The translations under genes were made by a program, and so were the position numbers. Positions 33,764 to 40,476 of a stretch of 40,476 nucleotides of DNA are shown one piece after another (positions within the stretch are counted from its first letter, which is position 1; every line of letters begins with the position of its first letter). The notes under the pieces were generated by a model. That model searched no databases, was not told the origin of the DNA, and saw only the letters and a list, made by a program, of their open reading frames with translations. Where the stretch lies: the NCBI GenBank assembly GCA_049680295.1, contig JBAUHN010000394.1, positions 1 through 40,476 on the forward strand. Direction: 5' to 3'. Source of the DNA: JBAUHN01 sp049680295 (GTDB lineage Bacteria; Pseudomonadota; Alphaproteobacteria; Rhodobacterales; Rhodobacteraceae).

Positions 33764-35092
33764 ATGGCATTAGACCTCGCAAAATTCGCCGAAGACAACG
33801 GCGTCAAATACTTCATGATCTCCTTCACCGACCTTTTTGGCGGACAACGCGCAAAACTGGTGCCCACCCGTGCCATTGCCGACATGCAAGAAGACGGTGC
33901 CGGGTTTGCAGGATTTGCCACATGGCTTGATCTGACCCCAGCGCACCCCGACATGCTGGCTGTGCCGGACCCGGACGCGGTGATCATTCTGCCCTGGAAC
34001 AAGGAAATCGCATGGGTTCCCGGCAATTGCGTGATGGAGGGCGAAGACGTCGCTCAGGCACCACGCAACGTGCTGCGTCGCCTGATCGCCGAAGCCGCAG
34101 ACGAAGGCATGCATGTAAAAACAGGAATCGAGGCAGAGTTCTTTTTGCTGACACCATCAGGCGATGAAATCAGCGATGCCGATGATACCGCCGCCAAACC
34201 CTGCTATGACCAACAAGCGTTTATGCGCCGCCTCGATGTGATCCGCGAAATCAGCGATTACATGCTTGAGATGGGATGGACCCCTTATCAGAACGACCAC
34301 GAAGACGCGAATGGCCAGTGGGAAATGAACTGGGATTTCGACGACGCATTGGCCACGGCTGACAAGCACAGTTTCTTTAAGTTTATGGTCAAAACGGTTG
34401 CGGAAAAACATGGGTACCGTGCGACGTTTATGCCTAAACCCATCGAAGGCTTAACAGGTAATGGCTGCCACGCGCATATCTCGGTCTGGGATGCGCCGGG
34501 GGCGGCATCCAAGACCAACGTTTTTGCCGGCGAAGGTTCCGGACAAACCGGCGAGCTGGGTCTGTCAGAGCGTGGAAAACACTTTCTTGGCGGCATCATG
34601 AAACACGCCTCGGCGCTGGCCGCGATCACCAATCCCACGGTCAACAGCTACAAACGCATCAACGCTCCGCGCACCACCTCCGGGGCTACCTGGGCGCCCA
34701 ACACCGTGACATGGACCGGCAACAACCGCACCCATATGGTGCGTGTTCCCGGTCCGGGCCGTTTTGAATTGCGTTTGCCTGATGGCGCGACCAACCCCTA
34801 TCTTTTGCAGGCTGTGATCATCGCCGCAGGCCTGTCTGGCATCCGCTCCAAGGCGGACCCGGGCAAGCGGCATGACATTGATATGTACGCCGAAGGTCAC
34901 AAGGTTCGTGGCGCGCCAAAACTGCCGCTTAATATGTTGGACGCCCTGCGTGAATACGACAAAGACAAAGGGCTGAAAGCCGCGATGGGCGAGGAATTTT
35001 CCGCAGCCTACCTCAAAATGAAGCACCAAGAATGGAATGATTTCTGCAGTCATTTCTCATCATGGGAAAAAGCCAACACACTTGATATCTAA
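33764..35092 (+). CDS. gmaS: Gamma-glutamylmethylamide synthetase
   Basis: This 442-aa protein is a glutamine-synthetase-family enzyme. In this context it ligates monomethylamine to glutamate with ATP, giving gamma-glutamylmethylamide, the committed step of the indirect methylamine pathway. Family landmarks are GIEAEFFLL (metal Glu), HEDANGQWEMNWDF, FMPKPIEGLTGNGCHAHIS (the family block K-P-x(n)-G-x-G-x-H), SYKRINAPRTTSGATWAPN and the C-terminal RFELRLPDGATNPYL. Ordinary GlnA is longer (about 470 aa), and the methylamine neighbours favour GmaS. The ribosome site is A-rich (GACAGGGAAAAAAGA). The close upstream terminator suggests separate control from mgsABC. Confidence 0.9.
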   Translation: MALDLAKFAEDNGVKYFMISFTDLFGGQRAKLVPTRAIADMQEDGAGFAGFATWLDLTPAHPDMLAVPDPDAVIILPWNKEIAWVPGNCVMEGEDVAQAPRNVLRRLIAEAADEGMHVKTGIEAEFFLLTPSGDEISDADDTAAKPCYDQQAFMRRLDVIREISDYMLEMGWTPYQNDHEDANGQWEMNWDFDDALATADKHSFFKFMVKTVAEKHGYRATFMPKPIEGLTGNGCHAHISVWDAPGAASKTNVFAGEGSGQTGELGLSERGKHFLGGIMKHASALAAITNPTVNSYKRINAPRTTSGATWAPNTVTWTGNNRTHMVRVPGPGRFELRLPDGATNPYLLQAVIIAAGLSGIRSKADPGKRHDIDMYAEGHKVRGAPKLPLNMLDALREYDKDKGLKAAMGEEFSAAYLKMKHQEWNDFCSHFSSWEKANTLDI

Positions 35093-35201
35093 GGCGGTCA
35101 GCGTTCCGTTAGCGGGATGTCACTGACAAAACTAGCCTATGCCAACGGTCCCGCCGTCGACCCCAATTCGGTGGGAACATGCACATAAAGGATCAATGAC
35201 G

Positions 35202-36536
35202 ATGACCAAACGTATCGCGATTATCGGGGCCGGACCGTCTGGTCTGGCGCAACTTCGGGCCTTTCAGTCCGCCGCCGCAAAAGGTGCCGAAATCCCCGAG
35301 ATTGTGTGCTTTGAAAAACAGGCGAACTGGGGCGGCCTGTGGAATTACACCTGGCGCACAGGTCTGGATCAATACGGCGAACCTGTGCATGGCTCGATGT
35401 ACCGCTATCTGTGGTCAAACGGCCCCAAGGAAGGTCTGGAATTTGCTGATTATTCCTTTGAAGAACATTTTGGCAAGCAGATCGCCAGCTACCCACCGCG
35501 TGCGGTTTTGTTCGACTACATAGAAGGTCGCATAAAAAAGGCAGGCGTGCGCGATATGATCCGGTTTGAAACCGCCGTGCGTTGGGTCGAAAAGGACGGC
35601 GACAAGTTCAACGTAACCGTTAACCACCTGCCCGAGGACCGGACCTATACAGAAAGCTTCGATCACGTCATCGTCGCGTCAGGCCATTTCAGCACGCCCA
35701 ATGTTCCGCAATTTGACGGGTTCGAAACCTTCAAAGGCCGGGTGCTGCATGCCCATGATTTCCGCGACGCAATGGAGTTCAAGGACAAAGACCTGCTGAT
35801 CGTAGGAACCAGCTATTCCGCAGAAGACATCGGTTCGCAGTGCTGGAAATACGGCGCAAAATCCATCACTGTCAGTCACCGCACGGCACCCATGGGTTTC
35901 GATTGGCCCGACAACTGGTCCGAGGTACCGCTGCTGACCCATGTTGATGGACGAACCGCGCATTTCAAGGACGGCAGCAGCCGTGAGATTGATGCGGTAA
36001 TCCTATGCACCGGCTACAAGCACCATTTTCCTTTCTTGCCAGATGATCTTCGGCTGAAGACGGCAAACCGGCTGGCAACGCAGGACCTTTACAAAGGTGT
36101 CACTTTCGTGCCCGAGCCCGCCTTGTTTTATCTGGGAATGCAGGACCAGTGGTTTACCTTCAACATGTTTGACGCCCAAGCCTGGTGGGTGCGCGACGTC
36201 ATCATGGGCCGGATCGAACAGCCTGACCAAGCGGCAATGATCGCTGATGTACAAGGCCGTATCACGCGCGAAGATGCAGGCAAGGATGACTATGATGCGA
36301 TCTGGTATCAGGGCGATTACGTCAAGGAATTGATAGATGAGACCGACTATCCGTCGTTCGACGTCGAGGCCGCCTGCAAGGTGTTCAAAGAGTGGAAAGG
36401 CCATAAATACCAAGGTATAATGACCTTCCGCGACAATAGCTATACGTCTGTTATCACAGGAACATTGGCCCCAAACCACCACACTCCGTGGCGCGAGGCA
36501 CTGGATGACAGTCTTGAGGTGTATCTCAAGAATTAG
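35202..36536 (+). CDS. tmm: Trimethylamine monooxygenase (flavin monooxygenase)
   Basis: This 444-aa protein is a bacterial flavin-containing monooxygenase that oxidises trimethylamine to TMAO with NADPH and O2. It has the FAD motif GAGPSG (9-14), the FMO signature FKGRVLHAHDF (177-187) and the NADPH motif GTSYSAEDIG (202-211), and long stretches resemble the Tmm of Roseovarius and Ruegeria as I know them. Two ATGs compete: 35196 is only 3 nt from AAAGGA, 35202 is 9 nt from it and yields the usual MTKRIAIIGAG start. It lies 109 nt downstream of gmaS in the same direction, and converges with the tdm operon, with 41 nt between. Confidence 0.92.
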   Translation: MTKRIAIIGAGPSGLAQLRAFQSAAAKGAEIPEIVCFEKQANWGGLWNYTWRTGLDQYGEPVHGSMYRYLWSNGPKEGLEFADYSFEEHFGKQIASYPPRAVLFDYIEGRIKKAGVRDMIRFETAVRWVEKDGDKFNVTVNHLPEDRTYTESFDHVIVASGHFSTPNVPQFDGFETFKGRVLHAHDFRDAMEFKDKDLLIVGTSYSAEDIGSQCWKYGAKSITVSHRTAPMGFDWPDNWSEVPLLTHVDGRTAHFKDGSSREIDAVILCTGYKHHFPFLPDDLRLKTANRLATQDLYKGVTFVPEPALFYLGMQDQWFTFNMFDAQAWWVRDVIMGRIEQPDQAAMIADVQGRITREDAGKDDYDAIWYQGDYVKELIDETDYPSFDVEAACKVFKEWKGHKYQGIMTFRDNSYTSVITGTLAPNHHTPWREALDDSLEVYLKN

Positions 36537-36577
36537 CCGCCGACCCACTGGCCGGTTGAGGCTGATCCAAGGGGAAA

Positions 36578-37021
36578 TTACGGCATTGATGCAGTTTCGA
36601 TCCGCAAGAAAACAAGGGTTCTTTGCGCCCCGCCCTTATCTTTGAGCGAGGCATATGCTGTACCTTGTCCCATGGTAAACAAACGCAAATCATAGCTGTC
36701 TGGATGATTGACCCGGCCGCTATTCGTAAGTGTTTGTTCTGGCCCAAGACAGCTGTCCAAAGCGTCTAACAGTCGCACAAAAGCAAGCCGCGCCGAAGCA
36801 CTGCGATAGGCAAACGACCAGTTGCAATGAAACGAGCGCGCGCCATACAACGCCAAAGACTGACCGCAGTTGGCAACAGCTGCATCCTTGTTCGGCAAGC
36901 TTAGGGTCGCGCTTTTGCCACCCGCAAAACTGTGCAGATCATCGCAAAAAGTACCGGAAAATGCTGGAGAAGCTGTAAGTACAAAGGACAAAGCTGCTGA
37001 CGATGCCCAAGCGAAACCCAT
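36578..37021 (-). CDS. Exported protein of unknown function at the end of the tdm operon
   Basis: This 147-aa protein has a clear signal peptide (hydrophobic 5-20, ending SPAFSG) and a mature part with four Cys (C26, C52, C66, C91 approximately), which may form two disulfides in the periplasm. I do not recognise the family. It starts 2 nt after the stop of the preceding small exported protein, so the two are co-translated, and it is the last gene of a tdm-globin-exported-exported string. It converges with tmm. A link to amine metabolism is only positional. Confidence 0.65.
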   Translation of the reverse strand: MGFAWASSAALSFVLTASPAFSGTFCDDLHSFAGGKSATLSLPNKDAAVANCGQSLALYGARSFHCNWSFAYRSASARLAFVRLLDALDSCLGPEQTLTNSGRVNHPDSYDLRLFTMGQGTAYASLKDKGGAQRTLVFLRIETASMP

Positions 37022-37023
37022 GG

Positions 37024-37404
37024 CTATTTCGCAACCAATTGTTCGCCTTGGACCACTCTAAAGGGAGTGGGCGGTGTTGATTTGCTGACCCAAAAATAGT
37101 CCCCTGCCCATTCCATTACGTACCAGCCTTCCCACTCGTTGTCGCGAGGCCATATCGACTGGTATTCATCGTTTGCGGCATCCAGTCGCCATCGGCCCCG
37201 TGTGGAACGCTGACCTTCCTGGGCGTAGATGGTCGACCCGTCGGTGGCAAAAAACTGGCGGTAGTTTGCGCCTGACCATGTGCCGATAGCGGTATTTCCC
37301 GACAGTAATGCCTCAATCTCATGCGCCTGCAATTTGACCGATTGTGCCGAAACCGGTGTTGCCAGGACTGCGATAAAGCCAATGATAATATCTCTGCGTT
37401 TCAT
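37024..37404 (-). CDS. Small exported protein, unknown function
   Basis: This 126-aa protein has a signal peptide starting MKRRDIIIGFIAVLATPVSAQ, which contains an Arg pair just before the hydrophobic core and so could use the Tat or Sec route. The mature part is rich in Trp and Tyr (GTWSGANYRQFFATDGSTIY, GRWRLD, WEGWYVMEWAGDYFWV), suggesting a small beta-barrel or sandwich. The family was not recognised. Its start overlaps the globin stop by 4 nt (ATGA) and the next exported gene follows after 2 nt. The mature chain has no Cys. Confidence 0.7.
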   Translation of the reverse strand: MKRRDIIIGFIAVLATPVSAQSVKLQAHEIEALLSGNTAIGTWSGANYRQFFATDGSTIYAQEGQRSTRGRWRLDAANDEYQSIWPRDNEWEGWYVMEWAGDYFWVSKSTPPTPFRVVQGEQLVAK

Positions 37405-37802
37405 GCGCCTGCAACATTTCCATCGTTGACCAGCATCATCGCCACCCGGCGAAGGGTAGCGCGCAACCGGTCGATGTGGGGGCCTGCGTGGCCCAGATCA
37501 TCCAATGTGCGATCCATGATCGTCAACCAATCCTCGGCATCCGCTGTTTCGATCGGAATATGCGCGTGGATGGTTTTCACGTTCATGTGTCGGTGTTTTT
37601 CCAGATAGTATTGCCGCCCACCCATGAACCCAGACAGAAAGTTGAACTGCTCTATACGGGTGTGGGCAAGCCCGTGATGCTGCCTGTGCAGGGAAACGAT
37701 CTTGCGACCTTCCGGAACCACCTCAACCAGATCATAGAAATGCTCGACCAATTCGCGCAGCGCGTCTTCGCCTCCGATCTGATCAAGCACTGTTTGGGTC
37801 AT
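37401..37802 (-). CDS. Truncated haemoglobin, group II-like
   Basis: This 133-aa protein fits the truncated (2-on-2) globins of group II. HFYD near 21-24 matches helix B, FLSGFMGGRQYYLEKH (55-70) the E-F region, the likely proximal haem ligand is H81 in AHIPI, and EDWLTIMDRTL (90-100) matches helix G with its Trp. Usual functions are O2 or NO binding, NO detoxification, or peroxide chemistry. It is locked to tdm by an ATGA overlap and to the next gene by another. In a pathway with an O2-dependent haem demethylase and a flavin monooxygenase, O2 supply or protection from NO or formaldehyde-linked stress is plausible but unproven. Confidence 0.8.
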   Translation of the reverse strand: MTQTVLDQIGGEDALRELVEHFYDLVEVVPEGRKIVSLHRQHHGLAHTRIEQFNFLSGFMGGRQYYLEKHRHMNVKTIHAHIPIETADAEDWLTIMDRTLDDLGHAGPHIDRLRATLRRVAMMLVNDGNVAGA

Positions 37803-40168
37803 GAGCGCGGGCGTTCCTTATTCGGATCATAGGCAGCCAGGGTCTCGGATATCCGGGCTGGGATGCGTTTTTGGTGACCGTCCAGTTTGCCAATCTCTAA
37901 CGCTGTCCCCGGTGCGGCATGCGCCACGTCGACCCGCGCCATTGCTATGTTTTTACCCATCAGCGGTGACCTTATCGACGATGTCACCTCGCCAATCTGC
38001 GCGCGACCAACATGAACGCAATCACCGTGGCCGACGTCAACATTGCTGTCGATCTCAAGGCCCACCAGCTTGCGCATCGGGTTTTCCTTACGCCGGATCA
38101 GCGCGTCGCGACCCATAAAATCATCTGTCTTGGATTTCAGTGGCACCGTAAACCCGATGCCAGCCTCAAACGGGTCGGTCTGATCCGAGAAATCATACCC
38201 GGCAAAGATCAACCCGGCCTCAATGCGCACCATATCCAGCGCCTCAAGCCCCATAGGTTTGATCCCATGATCCTGTCCCACCTCCCAAATCGCATCAAAA
38301 ATCGTCGCGCAGTCTTTGGGATGGCACATCACCTCATAGCCCAGTTCGCCGGTGTATCCTGTGCGGCTTAGGACAAAGGGCGTCCCGGATTCGTCGTGCA
38401 ACCGCGCAGGCGTGAAACGAAACCAACCCAGTTGATCAAACTCGGGGTTATGCGGCGCGGTCCAGACAATCTTGCGCAGCAAATCACGGCTTTCCGGCCC
38501 CTGTACTGCGACATTGTGCAATTGATCGGTCGAGGCGCGGATCAATACCTTCAGTTCAAGTTTTTCGGCCAGTTCACGCAGCCATTCACCGCCATAATCC
38601 GCCCCACCAATCCAGCGGAAATTGTCTTTACCCAGCCGGAACACTGTCCCGTCATCAATCATCCCGCCGTGCGCGTAGCACATCGCAGTATAGACGACGC
38701 CGCCTACGGGCAGCGTTTTCATATTGCGGGTAAAGGCATATTGGCACAGCGCCTCGGCATCCGGCCCGGTGATCTCGAATTTGCGCAAAGGTGACAGGTC
38801 AAGAATAACGCATTTCTCGCGGCAGGCGTGGTATTCGGCAATCGGGCCCGCATCGGCATAACAATTGGCCAGCCAATACCCGTTGTATTCAATGAAATTC
38901 CGCGTGTGCTTGGCAAAGCTGTCGTGGAAACCGGTTTGCTTGGTCATTTTCGGCTCCGAATCTGGGGTAACGCGGGTCGCGATGGACCGCTGAAAGGTTT
39001 CCTTGCCGCTGTAGGTGCGGACGTGAATATCGGTTGGGTTCCAGCCATTGGCAGGGCTGGTATCGTCAGGACAGGCTGAGCTGACACAGACAATATCGGT
39101 CAGCGCGCGCAGCAACACAAAGTCGCCGGGGCGTGACCATGGTTCGTCCGCATACATCACGCCATGGTCGTCGATCGCGGTATTGAAGAAAAAGTTGATT
39201 GCCATCCAGCCACGGCGCGGTGCGACGCCATGTTCGGCCAATGCCGTGTTGAAATTATTCGAACAGTTTACGTGCCCGGGATAGCCAATGTCGTTGTAAT
39301 ATTTCTCGGTGCAGGCCATGGCAAAAGCATCATGCCGCCCGCAGGTGTCCTGCACGACCTCGACCAGTGGGATCATTTCCTGATCATAGTATTTCGCATG
39401 CAGCCCCGGCATTGGATAGGCATGCCCCATCAGCGTGCGCGTGGTGGTCACGTCCAGCGCATGCTCAATCCCCTTGTCCAGTTTACGCGCCGAAAAGCAT
39501 TCAAAATCGGTACATTGCCTGCCATCGACATCAATGATCTGAATGTAGTCACCGGCTTTGACAAAAAACGATTCAGCGGTCTGCGTGTGCACGCGAATGT
39601 CCTGAACAGGATCGGCCAGCGGGTCCGGCAATTCAAAGCGCACAGGGCTTTTTAATACCGCGCGCTTGACCTTGACGGTCAGCGGTGTTGCCGTGTTCTG
39701 CGCCTCAATATCCATCGCGTCACCGGGGGCAGCAATGATCACCGCACCATCGCGGGTCGCGGTGAATTGCGCATCGGTTCCTGCGGGTGTTGTGGCCTCA
39801 AAAAGATGCACTGCCTGTGCCTTGGCCAGGTCAATGCCGCGGGCGTCCAACCCCATGCGGAAGCCACGCAAAGATTGGGTGTCGCTGCGCAACAGTGCCT
39901 TTAATCCTGCCGCATGGCCATGCGCCGATGCCCCGATAATGCCCGCGTCAATCTGCCCGCGCGGGTCACTTGCCACGATCTCGCAATGCTGCCCACCTTC
40001 GTCATTGATGATTGTCAGGTGATCGCCCGCTTCGACCGGGATTAACACGGCGCCCTGCCCGGCCACGACATAGCGCTCTACGCCCGGAGGCAGCGAAAAC
40101 ACTTGCGGCTGAATGATCTTGCTGGGTCTTGGCGGGCCGGGTAGTACCTTAGGATAGTCGTCAAGCAT
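37799..40168 (-). CDS. tdm: Trimethylamine N-oxide demethylase (Tdm)
   Basis: This 789-aa protein cleaves TMAO to dimethylamine and formaldehyde. The N-terminal half (about 20-375) holds DUF1989-type sequence with a Cys/His-rich metal region (DGRQCTDFEC, QDTCGRHDAF, NCSNNFN, SSACPDD). The C-terminal half (about 410-785) is GcvT-like, with FVLSRTGYTGELGYEVMC and the closing barrel, where formaldehyde may be handed to tetrahydrofolate. This two-part build and length fit Tdm of Methylocella and Roseobacters. The frame extends to 40252, but ATG 40168 has GGAG at 6 nt. It is the first gene of a four-gene operon; a 14-bp palindrome lies 35 nt upstream. Confidence 0.92.
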   Translation of the reverse strand: MLDDYPKVLPGPPRPSKIIQPQVFSLPPGVERYVVAGQGAVLIPVEAGDHLTIINDEGGQHCEIVASDPRGQIDAGIIGASAHGHAAGLKALLRSDTQSLRGFRMGLDARGIDLAKAQAVHLFEATTPAGTDAQFTATRDGAVIIAAPGDAMDIEAQNTATPLTVKVKRAVLKSPVRFELPDPLADPVQDIRVHTQTAESFFVKAGDYIQIIDVDGRQCTDFECFSARKLDKGIEHALDVTTTRTLMGHAYPMPGLHAKYYDQEMIPLVEVVQDTCGRHDAFAMACTEKYYNDIGYPGHVNCSNNFNTALAEHGVAPRRGWMAINFFFNTAIDDHGVMYADEPWSRPGDFVLLRALTDIVCVSSACPDDTSPANGWNPTDIHVRTYSGKETFQRSIATRVTPDSEPKMTKQTGFHDSFAKHTRNFIEYNGYWLANCYADAGPIAEYHACREKCVILDLSPLRKFEITGPDAEALCQYAFTRNMKTLPVGGVVYTAMCYAHGGMIDDGTVFRLGKDNFRWIGGADYGGEWLRELAEKLELKVLIRASTDQLHNVAVQGPESRDLLRKIVWTAPHNPEFDQLGWFRFTPARLHDESGTPFVLSRTGYTGELGYEVMCHPKDCATIFDAIWEVGQDHGIKPMGLEALDMVRIEAGLIFAGYDFSDQTDPFEAGIGFTVPLKSKTDDFMGRDALIRRKENPMRKLVGLEIDSNVDVGHGDCVHVGRAQIGEVTSSIRSPLMGKNIAMARVDVAHAAPGTALEIGKLDGHQKRIPARISETLAAYDPNKERPRS

Positions 40169-40400
40169 TTGATCTCCCCGTCTCGCGCTGTTGCATGAAC
40201 GGAATAAATATTTATTACTATGAATACATACGCGATCCCCCACCGCAAACAAAATCGGCCAAAATGAGCTTTCATGAGATCAATTTCCCCGGCCTGCTCT
40301 CCAGAAGCTGCTGCAGATTGTCGTTTTTACCCGCCCGCAGACCCGACAAAAGAGAATTCCCGGCACATATTGATCCGATTCTTTGCGATGAGGTTGGCGC
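40169..40400. promoter_or_regulatory. tdm/DMT-transporter divergent control region with palindrome
   Basis: This gap contains a perfect 14-bp palindrome, AATAAATATTTATT at 40203-40216, in an AT-rich stretch (40200-40230) directly upstream of the tdm ribosome site. Its AAATATTT core also occurs in the dmmD/amt region at 28799-28806. No gene is supported in the gap. Confidence 0.5.
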
Positions 40401-40476
40401 ATGAGCGCTCTTGCCCTGGGTTTGGTCGCCGCAGTTTGTTGGGGCTTTCACGATATCTGCGTGCGGTTCCTTAGCC
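40401..40476 (+). CDS. DMT-family (EamA) transporter, 5' end only
   Basis: Only the first 25 codons are inside the window (MSALALGLVAAVCWGFHDICVRFLS). The pattern, a hydrophobic helix with AVCWGFHDICVR, is the typical first helix of EamA/DMT transporters. GAGG lies 8 nt before ATG 40401. The gene is divergent from tdm and runs off the right edge. The substrate is unknown; an amine-related or metabolite exporter is only a guess. Confidence 0.65.
   Translation, partial: MSALALGLVAAVCWGFHDICVRFLS

Overview
The window reads like a chromosomal segment of a marine alphaproteobacterium of the Roseobacter group (Rhodobacteraceae). The main reason is its right half, a nearly complete island for breakdown of methylated amines whose gene content and protein sequences match what is known from marine Rhodobacteraceae. 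Dense co-directional operons with ATGA overlaps and a moderately high GC content fit this. No rRNA, tRNA, CRISPR array or intact insertion sequence was seen.

Left part (1-10.1 kb): a sugar transferase for exopolysaccharide and a small membrane protein (minus strand), then a compact four-gene plus-strand operon for membrane lipid chemistry (PlsC-like acyltransferase, CdsA-like cytidylyltransferase, a four-helix membrane protein of unknown function, and a CDP-alcohol phosphatidyltransferase with an altered metal-binding motif). Next come a PLP aminotransferase, a metallo-beta-lactamase-fold hydrolase with the lactonase ligand set, an SDR oxidoreductase, a hormone-sensitive-lipase-family hydrolase divergent from an AraC-type regulator, and a membrane acyltransferase.

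Middle (10.5-18.7 kb): a three-gene phosphorelay operon on the minus strand. It encodes a 1786-residue hybrid histidine kinase with seven GAF domains, a stand-alone Hpt protein, and a response regulator fused to a class III nucleotide cyclase. A second aminotransferase gene is divergent from it.

Right part (19-40.5 kb): the methylated-amine island. TmoXVW imports trimethylamine N-oxide (TMAO). Tmm oxidises trimethylamine (TMA) to TMAO. Tdm splits TMAO to dimethylamine and formaldehyde. DmmDABC demethylates dimethylamine to monomethylamine. GmaS converts monomethylamine to gamma-glutamylmethylamide, and MgsABC makes N-methylglutamate. An Amt-family transporter with a 70-residue membrane partner sits between the dmm and mgs operons, and an XRE-cupin regulator is divergent from tmoX. 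N-methylglutamate dehydrogenase (Mgd), the last step, is not in the window. A truncated haemoglobin and two small exported proteins are translationally coupled to tdm. The window ends inside a DMT-family transporter gene.

Several non-coding structures stand out: palindromes and repeats in the tmoX, dmmD/amt and tdm promoter regions, a strong intrinsic terminator only 26 nt upstream of gmaS, a run of stem-loops upstream of the exopolysaccharide genes, and an 83-nt nested inverted repeat in a convergent intergenic region.
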